Positions 6,578 through 15,899 of a stretch of 64,000 nucleotides of DNA are shown piece by piece; within the stretch, counting starts at the first letter, position 1, and every line of letters starts with the position of its first letter. The DNA is taken from the NCBI GenBank assembly GCA_963839285.1, contig CAWIUN010000012.1:1-64000 (forward strand). Direction: 5' to 3'. The position numbers and the translations under genes were made by a program. The notes beneath the pieces are model-generated. The model had not been told where the DNA came from and made no database searches. It saw only the letters and a program-made list of their open reading frames with translations. This DNA is from DASSSQ01 sp963839285. Its GTDB lineage: Bacteria; Actinomycetota; Thermoleophilia; Gaiellales; Gaiellaceae.

Positions 6578-8974
6578 GTGACGGCCGGCGCCGAGATCCC
6601 GCTCGAGCCCGCCCTCGATCCCGAGGAGACGGGCTTCGAGCTCCCGGCCGTGCTGCCGGTGCTGCCGCTGAAGGAGACGGTCGTCTTCCCCGACTCGATG
6701 GCGCCGCTCGCGATCGGGCAGGAGCGCTCGATCGCGCTGATCGACGACGTCGTCGCCGGCGACCGGATGCTCGCGCTCGTGACCGTGCGCGACGCCGAGG
6801 CCGAGACGCCGTCCTGGGACGAGCTCTACGAGATCGGCACGGCCGCGGTCGTCCACAAGATGATCCGCGTCCCCGACGGGACGCTGCGGATCCTCGTCCA
6901 GGGCGTCGAGCGGATCCGCGTCGCGAACCCGGTCCAGGAGCAGCCGTACCTGGCCGCCGAGTTCGAGGCGGTGCCCGACGTCGTGCCCGACCCCTCGCCG
7001 GAGGTCGAGGCGCTGACCCGGGCCGTCCAGGACCTGTTCGGCCGGATCATCGGGCTCGCCCCCTACCTGCCCGAGGAGCTGCAGGTCGCGGTCTCGAACG
7101 TCGACGACCCGAGCGCGCTCTGCCACCTGGTCGCCGCCAGCCTGCGGACGATCAAGACCGAGGAGAAGCAGCGGCTGCTCGAGCTCGCCGACGTCGAGGA
7201 GCGGCTGCGGGAGGTCTCGAAGATCCTCGGCCGGGAGCTCGAGGTGTTCGAGCTGGGCACGAAGATCCAGACGCAGGTCGCCTCGGAGATGGAGCGCTCG
7301 CAGCGCGAGTACTTCCTCCGCCAGCAGCTGAAGGCGATCCAGGACGAGCTCGGCGAGAGCGATCCCGAGCAGGCCGAGGTCGAGGAGCTGCGCGAGCGGC
7401 TCGAGGCCCTCGACGCGCCCGAGGACGTCAAGAAGGCGGCGGGCCGCGAGCTCTCCCGGCTCGAGAAGCTGCCGCCGGCGGCCGCCGAGTACGGCGTCAT
7501 CCGCACCTACCTCGACTGGATCCTGACCCTGCCGTGGGGCGCCCTCACCGAGGACAACCTCGACCTCGACCGGGCGCAGCGGGTGCTCGACGAGGACCAC
7601 TACGACCTCGAGAAGGTGAAGGAGCGGATCGTCGAGTACCTGGCCGTCGCGAAGCTGAAGAACGACCCGTCCGGGCCGATCCTCTGCTTCGTCGGCCCGC
7701 CCGGGGTCGGCAAGACCTCGCTCGGGCACTCGATCGCGCGGGCCCTCGAGCGGAAGTTCGCCCGGATCTCGGTCGGCGGCGTCCGCGACGAGTCGGAGAT
7801 CCGCGGCCACCGCCGCACCTACATCGGCGCGATGCCCGGCACGATCGTCCGCGCGATCCGCGACGCCGAGTCGCGCAACCCCGTCTTCCTGATCGACGAG
7901 ATCGACAAGATGGGCGCGGACATCCGCGGCGACCCGGCCTCGGCGATGCTCGAGGTGCTCGACCCCGAGCAGCACTCGAGCTTCCGCGACCACTACCTCG
8001 ACCTGCCCTTCGACCTCTCGAAGGTGCTCTTCATCTGCACGGCCAACACCGCCGACACGATCCCCGGGGCGCTGCTCGACCGGATGGACGTGATCGAGCT
8101 CTCGGGCTACACCGAGGACGAGAAGCTCGGGATCGCCAAGCGCTACCTCGTGCCGAAGCAGCTCGAGGCGCACGGCCTCAAGAAGCGCCAGGTGACGCTC
8201 GGGGACAAGGCGCTTCGGCTCGTGATCCGCGAGTACACGCGCGAGGCGGGCGTCCGCAACCTGGAGCGGCGGATCGCCGACCTCTTCCGCAAGGCGGCGA
8301 CGCAGATCGCGCGCGGGGAGAGCGAGCGCTGCCGCATCGACGAGCAGCGCATCCGCGCCTGGCTCGGCCCGCGCCGGTTCTCGGGCGAGGCGCGCAGGCG
8401 CACGTCCGACCCGGGCGTCGCGACCGGGCTCGCCTACACCGCGGTCGGCGGCGACGTGCTCTTCATCGAGGCGACCGCGTACCCCGGCAAGGGCAGGCTG
8501 ACGATCACCGGCCAGCTCGGCGAGGTGATGCAGGAGTCGGCGCAGGCGGCGCTCTCCTGGGTGCGGGCCCACAGCGAGCAGCTCGGGGTGCCGGAGGGCT
8601 GGTTCGCCGACCACGACGTCCACATCCACGTGCCCGCCGGCGCGATCCCGAAGGACGGGCCCTCCGCGGGGGTGACGATGGCGACGGCGCTCGCCTCGCT
8701 CGTCCGCGGCGAGCCGGTCTCGGAGCAGGTCGGGATGACCGGCGAGATCACGCTGACCGGGCAGGTGCTGCCGATCGGCGGCGTCCGCGAGAAGGTGCTC
8801 GCGGCCCAGCGGGCCGGGCTGCAGCGGGTCGTGCTGCCGCGCGAGAACGAGCCCGACCTCGAGGATCTGCCCGAGGAGTCGAGGGCGGCGCTCGAGTTCG
8901 TCCTCGCCGACACGGTCGAGGAGGTCTTCGCGGCGGCGTTCGGCGACGCCGGCCCGAACGGCCGCCGCCGCTGA
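6578..8974 (+). CDS. lon: ATP-dependent protease Lon
   Basis: 798 residues from GTG 6578; an in-frame GTG at 6503 would add 25 Arg/Gly-rich residues and is less likely. The N-terminal LON substrate-binding domain (about 15-215) has VLPVLPLKETVVFPD. A helical linker precedes the AAA+ module with Walker A GPPGVGKT at 373-380 and Walker B VFLIDEIDK. The C-terminal protease domain has the Ser696-Lys739 dyad in GPSAGVT and VREKVLAA, 43 residues apart as in E. coli. It degrades misfolded and regulatory proteins. It follows hsp20 closely, so coexpression is likely. Confidence 0.96.
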   Translation: MTAGAEIPLEPALDPEETGFELPAVLPVLPLKETVVFPDSMAPLAIGQERSIALIDDVVAGDRMLALVTVRDAEAETPSWDELYEIGTAAVVHKMIRVPDGTLRILVQGVERIRVANPVQEQPYLAAEFEAVPDVVPDPSPEVEALTRAVQDLFGRIIGLAPYLPEELQVAVSNVDDPSALCHLVAASLRTIKTEEKQRLLELADVEERLREVSKILGRELEVFELGTKIQTQVASEMERSQREYFLRQQLKAIQDELGESDPEQAEVEELRERLEALDAPEDVKKAAGRELSRLEKLPPAAAEYGVIRTYLDWILTLPWGALTEDNLDLDRAQRVLDEDHYDLEKVKERIVEYLAVAKLKNDPSGPILCFVGPPGVGKTSLGHSIARALERKFARISVGGVRDESEIRGHRRTYIGAMPGTIVRAIRDAESRNPVFLIDEIDKMGADIRGDPASAMLEVLDPEQHSSFRDHYLDLPFDLSKVLFICTANTADTIPGALLDRMDVIELSGYTEDEKLGIAKRYLVPKQLEAHGLKKRQVTLGDKALRLVIREYTREAGVRNLERRIADLFRKAATQIARGESERCRIDEQRIRAWLGPRRFSGEARRRTSDPGVATGLAYTAVGGDVLFIEATAYPGKGRLTITGQLGEVMQESAQAALSWVRAHSEQLGVPEGWFADHDVHIHVPAGAIPKDGPSAGVTMATALASLVRGEPVSEQVGMTGEITLTGQVLPIGGVREKVLAAQRAGLQRVVLPRENEPDLEDLPEESRAALEFVLADTVEEVFAAAFGDAGPNGRRR

Positions 8975-9114
8975 GGTCTGCGGGGCGGTCCCGACCCGCG
9001 GGCCGCCCGCCGGTGCGAGAATCGGACCGACCGCCCGGGCGCGGCCGGTACCGTTTGCAGGTCAGGCCGCCGGGAAGACTTCGGTGCGGCAAGCGACGCG
9101 AAAGGACGACCAGG

Positions 9115-9543
9115 ATGGCCAAGACGAAGGACAAGGTCTCTGACGCCGCGGACAGCATGAAGCCGTTCGTCGAGCGCGCGCTCAGCGACGAGAAGCTCCG
9201 CGACGACGTGCAGAGCGCCTTCGCCACGGCGCGGAAGGTGTACGGCGAGCTGACCGGGGCCAAGGACGTGCAGAAGGCGGCCTCGAAGGTCGTCGGCGAC
9301 AGGAAGCTGCAGAAGGAGCTGCGCGAGGCCGTCGAGGACCTGCGCAGCGCAGCCGAGCGGCTGCAGGGCAAGCAGAAGAAGAAGCGGCGCGGCCGCAAGC
9401 TGCTCGTCGCGATCATCGCGCTCGGGATCCTCTTCAACCCGGTCACCGGGTCGGACACGCGCCGCCGGCTGAAGGAGCTCGTCGGCGGCGGCAGCGACGA
9501 CTTCGGCGGCGAGTTCGGCGCCTCGGACGGCGGCGCCGGCTAG
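9115..9543 (+). CDS. Small helical membrane-associated protein of unknown function
   Basis: 142 residues. Residues 1-90 are charged and helical (Lys/Glu/Asp/Ala-rich, coiled-coil-like), with a basic patch KQKKKRRGRK at about 85-100. One hydrophobic segment, LLVAIIALGILFNPV, follows, then a Gly/Asp-rich tail. AAAGGA lies upstream of ATG 9115, and a possible -10 (TACCGT) near 9048 would give a leader. It could be a membrane-tethered structural or DNA-binding helix, but I recognise no family. Confidence 0.7.
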   Translation: MAKTKDKVSDAADSMKPFVERALSDEKLRDDVQSAFATARKVYGELTGAKDVQKAASKVVGDRKLQKELREAVEDLRSAAERLQGKQKKKRRGRKLLVAIIALGILFNPVTGSDTRRRLKELVGGGSDDFGGEFGASDGGAG

Positions 9544-11000
9544 CCGGCCGGCGCCCTGGCCGCCGCGGGGGCCGGGCCGCCGTAGGCCCGTCTGAGCGAG
9601 GCGGGATCGAGCCCGGCCGCGCGCGAGATGTCGGAGACCTGGAGCAGGATCGCTCCGGGCTCCGGCGCGAGCGCGCTGCCGGGCACGGGCGGCGCCCAGC
9701 CGGCCGCCGAGGGGAAGTCGACGTCCTCGAGCTTCCGCCACGCGCTCAGGTAGGTGGTCGGGTCGACGGCCCCGTCGTAGCCGCGGAAGAGCAGCGAGAC
9801 CGGATGCACCTCGAAGTGGAGGTGCGGCGGCGTGCCGGACGCGTCGCCGGTCGTGCCGATGAAGCCGACGACGTCGCCGGCGTTCACGTGGGCGCCGTCG
9901 ACCGCCAGCGTCGAGAAGGCGGAGAGGTGCGCGTAGTAGAACTGGTTGCCCTGGCCGTCGCGGAGCCAGAGCCGGTTGCCGCCGATCTCGTTCCAGCCGA
10001 CCGAGAAGACGGTGCCGTCGGCGACCGCGAGCAGCGGCTGCCCGAGCTGGCCGAAGATGTCGTCGCCGTGGTGCCAGCCGCTCTCGATGTCGCCGCGCTC
10101 GGCACCGAACGTGTCCACGTAGGAGGAGGTGCCGTAGACCGGGAAGACGTAGCCGCCCGCGGTCAGCTGGGGCGTCACGACCGGCGGCGGGCGGTGCTTC
10201 GGCGCTTCTTCTTCTTCTTCGGGTGCTTCGGCGTCTGCGCCTTCTTCGGCCGGGTCGAGTGGTTCGGGGTGCGCTCGGCGCCGGCGGGAGTCGTGGTCGG
10301 AGCGGTCGTGGTCGAGGGAGCGGTCGTGGTCGTCGTGGTCACGGGCGGCGGCGGCGCGGTCTGGGCGGCGGCCTCGGCGTAGCCGACCAGGATCTCGGTG
10401 CCGGCCGGAAGCCCGCCGTGGTCGGCGTTCAGGTGGACGTCGAGGGCGGTCACGAAGCCGCGGAAGCCGCTCGCGCCCTGCGGCGCCGCCCGTGTCCGAG
10501 CCCTGGGCGAGCACGGTCAGGTAGCCCCAGTCGGCGAGCGGCACGCGCAGGTTCGGCGCCGGCTGGACCTTCTGGCCGAGGACGACGAGGTTCGTGACGC
10601 CGGAGCCGGAGAGGTCGCCGGCGGCGGCGTCCCCGCCGGCGGTCGCCTTGGCGCGGCCGGAGACGCCGTCGGCGGAGATCTCGCCGCCGAAGAGCGTCAG
10701 CCCGCTGACGTCGCTCGAGGCCGTCGCGGCCGCGGTCGAGCCGAGCTGGGTCGAGGCGCCGGCGGTGATCGCGCCGGCCGCGACGCCGGTGGTCGAGAAC
10801 GAGTCCCTGAAGGCGGTCGCGTTCGGCGGCGCCGAGACGATCGTGGTCGCGACCTCCGGACGCCCGGGGACGACCACCTTGACCGCGAAGGCCTGGGCCG
10901 AGGCGCCGGGCGGCGCGCCGGGCCCGGCGGCGCCGCTCGAGCCGAAGACGAGCGCGGCTGCGGCCAGGCCGACGACGACGATCGAGCGTTTGACCCGCAC
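9540..11000 (-). CDS. Secreted M23-family (LytM) peptidase (two frameshifts)
   Basis: About 487 codons from GTG 11000. It opens with a signal peptide (VKRSIVVVGLAAAALVFGS). A middle region of about 160 residues is rich in Ala/Gly/Thr/Ser, followed by VTALDVHLNADHGGLPAG, a Thr/Pro linker and a charged Lys-rich stretch. The C-terminal M23 domain has GWHHGDDIFGQ, YYAHLSAF and PPHLHFEVHP, giving the zinc-binding set of a peptidoglycan endopeptidase. Frame changes near 10490 and 10200 compensate each other. It overlaps the stop of 9115-9543 by four bases in convergent orientation. The catalytic domain itself is intact. Confidence 0.82.
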   Translation of the reverse strand: MRVKRSIVVVGLAAAALVFGSSGAAGPGAPPGASAQAFAVKVVVPGRPEVATTIVSAPPNATAFRDSFSTTGVAAGAITAGASTQLGSTAAATASSDVSGLTLFGGEISADGVSGRAKATAGGDAAAGDLSGSGVTNLVVLGQKVQPAPNLRVPLADWGYLTVLAQGSDTGGAAGRERLPRLRDRPRRPPERRPRRASGRHRDPGRLRRGRRPDRAAAARDHDDHDRSLDHDRSDHDSRRRRAHPEPLDPAEEGADAEAPEEEEEAPKHRPPPVVTPQLTAGGYVFPVYGTSSYVDTFGAERGDIESGWHHGDDIFGQLGQPLLAVADGTVFSVGWNEIGGNRLWLRDGQGNQFYYAHLSAFSTLAVDGAHVNAGDVVGFIGTTGDASGTPPHLHFEVHPVSLLFRGYDGAVDPTTYLSAWRKLEDVDFPSAAGWAPPVPGSALAPEPGAILLQVSDISRAAGLDPASLRRAYGGPAPAAARAPAG

Positions 11001-11041
11001 CCGAGCATTATGGCGCCGGGGTGCCGACGTCGCGGCGCGGC

Positions 11042-11437
11042 TCAGCCGAGCTGCTTGCGCGCGAACTCGCGGAAGCGGGCGCGGGCGCCGTCGTCGGGCC
11101 CGAGCGTCTCGTCGTCCGAGTAGCGCGGGTCGGCGGCGACCTCCTCGGCGACGGCGCGCACCTCGCGGACGACGGCGTCGTGGTGCGCCGGCGTCCGCAG
11201 CAGCGTCTCGATCCAGGTCTCGGAGCCGTCGTACTCCGGGATGTCGTGCTCGACGAGCAGCTGCCCGAGCAGGATCCCGACGCGGATGTACGCGAAGGTG
11301 CGGAAGGCGAGGATCCGCCGCGGCGTCGCGACGAGCCGGGCGATGTCCGGGTGCTCGTCCTGCACCTGGGCGACGATGCTGCCGATCGGCTCGTCGACGA
11401 GGGGGATCCAGAGCTCGTCCGCGTGTGCGTCCGCCAT
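11042..11437 (-). CDS. Conserved-looking hypothetical protein
   Basis: 131 residues from ATG 11437. It is acidic and soluble, without signal peptide, with an aromatic/hydrophobic core (RILAFRTFAYIRVGILLGQ) and several His/Asp residues. A TATCCT hexamer lies nine bases before the ATG. It is divergent from the trehalose-phosphatase gene, and its tail is 41 bases from the M23 gene start. I recognise no family; the composition is coding-like. Confidence 0.65.
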   Translation of the reverse strand: MADAHADELWIPLVDEPIGSIVAQVQDEHPDIARLVATPRRILAFRTFAYIRVGILLGQLLVEHDIPEYDGSETWIETLLRTPAHHDAVVREVRAVAEEVAADPRYSDDETLGPDDGARARFREFARKQLG

Positions 11438-11482
11438 CGTCCGGACAGGATAGGCGCACGGCGGCCTCCGCTGCCACCCGCC

Positions 11483-11488
11483 TATGCT
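11483..11488 (+). promoter_or_regulatory. -10 element of otsB (leaderless)
   Basis: TATGCT, seven bases before GTG 11496. This decides the start against the ATG at 11484, which lies inside the hexamer. Confidence 0.55.
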
Positions 11489-11495
11489 TGCCGGC

Positions 11496-12210
11496 GTGGA
11501 CGCGATCGACCGCCTGGCCGAGGATCCGGGGCGCGCGGCGCTCCTCCTCGACGTCGACGGCACCCTCGCCCCGATCGTCGGCCGGCCCGAGGACGCGCGG
11601 GTGCCCGACGACGCGCGGGCGGAGCTGCGCCGGCTCGCCGCCCGCTACGCGCTCGTCGCCTGCGTGACGGGCCGCGCCGGCGAGGTCGCAGCGTCGATCG
11701 TCGGCGTCGAGGGGCTCCGCTACGTCGGCGAGCACGGGCTCGAGCTCGACCCGCGGGCGCGCGACTGGGCGGAGCGGATCCACGCGTTCGCCGACGAGGC
11801 GGGCTGGCCGGCGGAGCGCAAGCCGCTCTCGGTCTCCTTCCACTGGCGCGGGCACCCCGAGCCCGAGCAGGCGGAGACGGAGATCGAGCGGATCGCGGCG
11901 GCGGGCGCGGACGCGGGCTTCCGGGTCCGCCGCGGTCGCATGGTCATCGACGTCGTCCCGCCGATCGACGCCGACAAGGGCACCGCGGTCGCCGCGCTGC
12001 TCGCCGAGCGGCCGGAGCTGCGACGGGCGCTCTACGCGGGCGACGACACGACCGACCTCGACGCCTTCCGCGCGCTCGACGAGGCCGGGCTCGAGCTGGC
12101 CGTCCGCGTCGCGGTCGCCTCGGCCGAGGGCCCGGCGGGCCTCCGCGAGGCGGCTGATCTGGTCGTCGACGGGCCCGGAGGCGTTCCTGGCGTTACTGCG
12201 CCGGCTGTAG
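11496..12210 (+). CDS. otsB: Trehalose-6-phosphate phosphatase-like HAD hydrolase
   Basis: About 238 residues. The HAD nucleophile motif is LLLDVDGTLAPI (about 17-28), the CVTGR motif II follows, then the OtsB-type cap with GEHGLEL, VIDVVPPIDADKGTAV and the acidic motif AGDDTTDLDAF. It would remove phosphate from trehalose-6-phosphate in the cytoplasm. The natural C-terminus is reached at 12210 (...LALLRRL) after one extra G near 12178; the uncorrected frame runs on to 12242. No otsA is in the window. The last bases overlap the convergent BNR gene. Confidence 0.88.
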
Positions 12211-13703
12211 GCCGACGTCCGCGTCGGTCAGCACGGTCGTGAAGATCTCCTCCTGGAGCGTGCCGAGCGCGCGCGAGTCGGTCCAGATCGGGTGGGCGAC
12301 GCCGTTCGCGACGGCGAGCCCCTGGTAGTCGCCGAACTGGAAGGAGCTGGCGCGGCGGACGGTCATGTTCGAGGTCGCCGACGCTGCCCCGACCGGCCCG
12401 GTCCAGGTGGCGCCGCCGTCCGCGGAGGCCGAGCAGGTGAAGCGGACCCTGCGGCCGCTCCGGTCGCCGCCCGAGTCGTACCAGCACACCCAGAGCCTGC
12501 CGCTCGAGCGGTCGATCGCGGCAGCGGGCATGAACTGGTCCGAGGCGAAGCCGCGGTCGGGCGGGCTCACCTGCTTCCGGGCGCCGGTGCGCGGGCCGAG
12601 CAGGGGCGCGAGCGACGCGTCGTACGAGGCGACGAAGACGTCCTGCTCGTAGCCGTCGGCGCCCGGGGCCGAGTAGGTGACGAAGACGCGCACGGGCTCG
12701 CCGTCGCGGTCGTCGACGAGGACGGTCGGCGTCGGCGTGATGCAGCGCCGCTGCTGCGCCCGGATCGCGACGCCCCCGGTGTCGCAGGGCGGCCCCGGCA
12801 GGCCGCGGGCCGAGTCGACGAGCAGGTCCCTGCCCCAGGTGGCGCCCCCGTCGGCCGAGCGGTCGAGCCAGATCTGCTGGTTCGCGTCCGTCCAGGCGAG
12901 GTAGACGGTGCCGCCGCGGTCGAGCGCGAGGCTCGCGAAGACGGGCGGCTGGTGCCGGTCGCCGCCGCTCGCGGCCACGGGCCGCGACCAGACGGCGCCG
13001 CGGTCGTCGCTCCAGGCGACCGCGATCTCGGTCTTGCCGCTCTGCTTGCCGCGCGGGCCGGTGAGGACGCTCTTGCTCCAGGCGACGTAGACGCGGTCGG
13101 CGTGCGGGCTGGTCGGCGAGGAATCGACGGCGAGCGCGGGCTTGTCGTCGAAGCGGAAGGAACGGACGGGGAAGACGGCGCGCGTCCGCCACGCCCCGGC
13201 CGGGCCGGCGCGGGAGGCGACCTCGAGCGCGACCCGCGGGGACTTCGGCCCGAGCCGCTCGCCCGGGTCGGCGCTCTCGCCCGCGCCCCCGGCGCCCGCC
13301 GCCGGGTCGACGAGGCTGCAGGGGGCGCTGAGGAAGCCGTAGTACTGGGTGCCGCCGCGGCCGATCGCCACCGTCGGGTCGCCGAGGCTGCAGCGCGGCT
13401 CGCCGCCGTCCTGGAGCGCCGGCGGCCCCGCCGTCGACGTCCAGGAGGCGCCGCCGTCGGAGGAGGCGTAGACGCGCGAGTAGCTGCGCCCGCGGCGCTC
13501 GATCGAGTTCGAGCCCGCCAGCAGCACCTGGTCGTTCTCCGGGTCGGCGGCGATCGCGACCTCCGCCTGCAGCCCCTGCGCGCGCGAGACGTCGACCTGG
13601 GCGAACGGCGCGGGCCGCCGCGCCCGCTCCGGCCGCGAGGGCGGTGAAGGCCGCGCCGGCGACGAGGAGGCCGAGCAGGGACCGTGACGATCGACCGGCG
13701 CAC
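12193..13703 (-). CDS. Secreted BNR/sialidase-like beta-propeller protein (frameshifted)
   Basis: About 500 residues. The start is GTG 13703. With an extra base near 13680 corrected, it opens with a signal peptide of the form SIVTVLLGLLVAGAAF. A second shift near 13620 brings in the main frame at APFAQVDVSRAQ. Asp-box motifs S-x-D-x-G-x-x-W recur (SSDGGASW, RSADGGATW, ASADGGATW), as in sialidase and other BNR propellers. No sialidase Arg triad was established, so the enzymatic label is open. It is likely an exported carbohydrate-binding or hydrolase-like propeller, convergent with otsB. Confidence 0.75.
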
Positions 13704-13711
13704 GTGCCGGG

Positions 13712-13717
13712 AGCGTA
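13712..13717 (-). promoter_or_regulatory. -10 element of the BNR protein gene
   Basis: TACGCT, eight bases before GTG 13703, in the 84-base divergent gap shared with the NUDIX gene. Confidence 0.45.
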
Positions 13718-13775
13718 GCCGCCGCCCCGGCGCCGCGCCCGGGCGCCGGACGCGGCCGCCTACGCATCGGGGCTC

Positions 13776-13781
13776 TAGGAT
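13776..13781 (+). promoter_or_regulatory. -10 element of the NUDIX gene (leaderless)
   Basis: TAGGAT, six bases before GTG 13788. Confidence 0.5.
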
Positions 13782-13787
13782 GCCGCA

Positions 13788-14417
13788 GTGCATCTGACCG
13801 AGGAGATCCTCGCGGAGGCGCGGGCGCTCTACGGCCGCCCGCTGCCGCTCGCCTGGGAGGGCGAGATCTCGGCCGCCGAGCACGCGCTCGCGACCTACAA
13901 CCCGCGTCGCGTCCACGACGTCACCCTCTTCATCCTCAACGGCGGGCGGCTGGCGCTGATCCGCAAGCCGCAGTTCGCCGCCGGGATCTGGCGGCCGCCG
14001 GGCGGCGGGATCAAGCCCGGCGAGTCGATCGGCGCCGGCGCCGTCCGCGAGGCGCTCGAGGAGACCGGCCTCCGCGTCGAGGTCGAGCGCTACCTCGTCG
14101 ACGCCGCGGCCCGCTTCCGGCACGCCGGCGGCGTCCTCGACTGGCGCACGCACGTCTTCCTGGCGCGCACCGCCGACGAGGAGCCGGCGCCGCGCGACGA
14201 CGAGGAGATCGCGGCCGCCCGCTGGGGCACGCCCGAGGAGCTCGCCGGCCCGCTGCGCGAGCGGCTGCTCGCGACCGGCCGGGCCCTCTGGCGCTACCGG
14301 GTCGCGCTCCACGACCGCGCGCTCGAGGCGCTCCGCGGTCAGCGGCCGGCTGGCGCAGCGGGGGCGCCGGTGGGATCATCAGGCGACCCCGACGCGAGGA
14401 GACGACCATGGCCGTGA
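13788..14417 (+). CDS. NUDIX hydrolase
   Basis: 209 residues from a GTG. The NUDIX box is clear: GGGIKPGESIGAGAVREALE followed by ETGL, with the catalytic REALEE core near residue 90. Members cleave nucleoside diphosphates linked to another group; the substrate cannot be read from the sequence. The N-terminus (about 45 residues) is a helical extension. The tail after about residue 185 is low-complexity and overlaps the next ATG by ten bases, so the true stop may be slightly earlier. Confidence 0.88.
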   Translation: MHLTEEILAEARALYGRPLPLAWEGEISAAEHALATYNPRRVHDVTLFILNGGRLALIRKPQFAAGIWRPPGGGIKPGESIGAGAVREALEETGLRVEVERYLVDAAARFRHAGGVLDWRTHVFLARTADEEPAPRDDEEIAAARWGTPEELAGPLRERLLATGRALWRYRVALHDRALEALRGQRPAGAAGAPVGSSGDPDARRRPWP

Positions 14418-14953
14418 AGCTCCACCGCTGCGGCAACCAGTGGATCAAGCTCGGCGGGCACCCGTGCTGGCGCGTGCAGAAGGCGCTCGACGAGCAGGGG
14501 ATCGAGTACGAGATCGTGCCGGGCCCGTGGCCGGGCCGGAAGAACCGGACGGCCGTGATCGAGGGCACCGGCCAGCCGCTCTACCCGGCGATCGAGTTCG
14601 AGGACGGCAGCTGGTACCGGGAGCACTCGAAGGAGATGGAGCGGACGATCCGCGAGGGCCGGCTGCCGAGGCGAGGAGCGCGCGGCCGGTCGCCGGCCGA
14701 GCCGCCGTCGAGTCACCGCGCCGAGGCGAGCCGAGCCCGCCGCGACGGCGTCCGTCTCGAGCCCGGCGGGCCCTCCCAGCGTTCGACGGCAGGAGCGGCT
14801 CGTGGACGCAGCGCCGGTCCCACGCGCCCCTGCGGGCCGCACCGACCTGCGCCGCGCCGTGCCGCGGATCCGAGACAACGTCCTCGCCCGACCGCTCGTC
14901 GCAGCGCGCCTAGGCACGCCTTCGCCTGCACCGCGCGACCCGCCGTGCCGTAG
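14408..14953 (+). CDS. Small glutaredoxin/GST-N-like protein; C-terminus uncertain
   Basis: Residues 1-88 are a thioredoxin-fold domain like the N-terminal domain of glutathione S-transferases: MAVKLHRCGNQWIKLGGHPC, WRVQKALDEQGIEYEIV, then a cis-Pro-like YPAIEFEDG and REHSKEM. The redox Cys would be in HPCWRV. Homologues I recall end soon after this point. Here the open frame continues 90 Arg/Pro/Ser-rich residues to 14953 and runs into the opposite-strand ybjQ gene, so the tail is probably not real. GAGGAGACGACC precedes the ATG. Confidence 0.65.
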   Translation: MAVKLHRCGNQWIKLGGHPCWRVQKALDEQGIEYEIVPGPWPGRKNRTAVIEGTGQPLYPAIEFEDGSWYREHSKEMERTIREGRLPRRGARGRSPAEPPSSHRAEASRARRDGVRLEPGGPSQRSTAGAARGRSAGPTRPCGPHRPAPRRAADPRQRPRPTARRSAPRHAFACTARPAVP

Positions 14954-15240
14954 GCGCAGATCTCGGTCCAGTTCGAGCCCATCTCCGAGGTGTCGAAGCG
15001 CATCGCCACGATCGCGTTCGCGCCCTTCGCCTCGGCCTCCTCGACCATCCGCTGGATCACCTGCTCGCGGCTGTCGACGAGCGCCTTCGTCATCCCCCGG
15101 AGCTCGCCGCCGACGATCGACTTGAGGCCGGCCCCGATCTGCGAGCCGATGTTGCGCGAGCGGACGGTCAGGCCGAAGACCTCGCCGTAGACCTCGTCGA
15201 TCTCGTGGCCGGGCAGGTCGTTCGCGGTCGTGATGATCAT
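14910..15240 (-). CDS. YbjQ-family (UPF0145) protein
   Basis: About 110 residues. It matches the YbjQ family, with an N-terminal strand MIITTANDLPGHEI, the RSRNIGSQIGAGLKSIVGGE segment and the ANAIVAMRFDTSEMG strand. The family forms pentameric assemblies of unknown role. The core ends at EICAYGTA. An extra G near 14948 probably shifts the frame, and the in-frame stop would then be at 14910. The uncorrected frame runs to 14713. It is cotranscribed with the HAD gene: its ATG overlaps the HAD stop (ATGA) behind GAGGAGGAA. Confidence 0.8.
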
Positions 15241-15899
15241 GCTTCCTCCTCGTGGACGAGTTCCAGGATCTGGGGAATCGCGGTGATGCGCGGGCCGTCC
15301 CAGCTCTCGAGCCCGGGCCAGGGGGGCGGCTCGCCGGGCCGGTGGATCAGCACCGCCTCGAGCCCGGCGCGGCGGGCGCCGGCGAGCTCGTCGTTGGCGC
15401 CGTCGCCGACGAAGAGCGCCTCGGCCGGCTCGACCCCGAGCGCCTCGCAGCAGGCGAGGTAGGCGCGCGGGTCCGGCTTGGCGAGACCGGCCGTGCAGGA
15501 GAAGACCTCGGCGTCGAAGAGGCCCGCCAGCGCGCTCTCGGGCCAGAGGCGCTCGACCTCCTCGCTGCAGACGCTGACCATCCCGAGCAGCTGGCCCCGG
15601 TCGCGGAGCTTCCGCATCGTCTCGACGACGCCGTCGCGCGGCACGAGCGCCCGCCGGGTGTGGTCGAGCCGGATCGCGCAGACGTCCTCGAGCGCCTCCT
15701 CGCCGACGCCGGCCCGGCGAAGCGCGTCCCGGATCGGCGCGACGTAGCGGTCGTTGCCGAACGCCGCCCAGCGCTCGCGGAAGGCGTCGTCGCGCTCGCC
15801 GAGCCGCGCCGCGACGGCCCGCAGCATCGCGTCGGCGCCGACCGGGTCGAAGTCGACGATCGTCTCCCAGAGGTCGAAGATCAGCGCGCGGACGCGCAC
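15237..15899 (-). CDS. HAD-superfamily hydrolase
   Basis: 220 residues. The first motif is ALIFDLWETIVDFD, in which the second Asp of the usual D-x-D position is Trp-flanked (FDLWET), as in some subfamily IA phosphatases. A helical cap follows, then KPDPRAYLACCEALG (motif III Lys) and VGDGANDELAGARRAG (motif IV). It is a probable cytoplasmic phosphatase. The start is GTG 15899, which overlaps the decarboxylase stop by 19 bases, so the decarboxylase, HAD and ybjQ genes form one operon. Confidence 0.83.
   Translation of the reverse strand: MRVRALIFDLWETIVDFDPVGADAMLRAVAARLGERDDAFRERWAAFGNDRYVAPIRDALRRAGVGEEALEDVCAIRLDHTRRALVPRDGVVETMRKLRDRGQLLGMVSVCSEEVERLWPESALAGLFDAEVFSCTAGLAKPDPRAYLACCEALGVEPAEALFVGDGANDELAGARRAGLEAVLIHRPGEPPPWPGLESWDGPRITAIPQILELVHEEEA

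Noticed and set aside
10190..10330. Runs of TTC/GTC repeats as a possible microsatellite or CRISPR-like array
   Set aside because: They encode the Lys/Glu- and Thr-rich linker of the M23 protein and have no spacer structure.
11484..11495. ATG 11484 as start of otsB
   Set aside because: It lies inside the TATGCT element; GTG 11496 fits the leaderless spacing.
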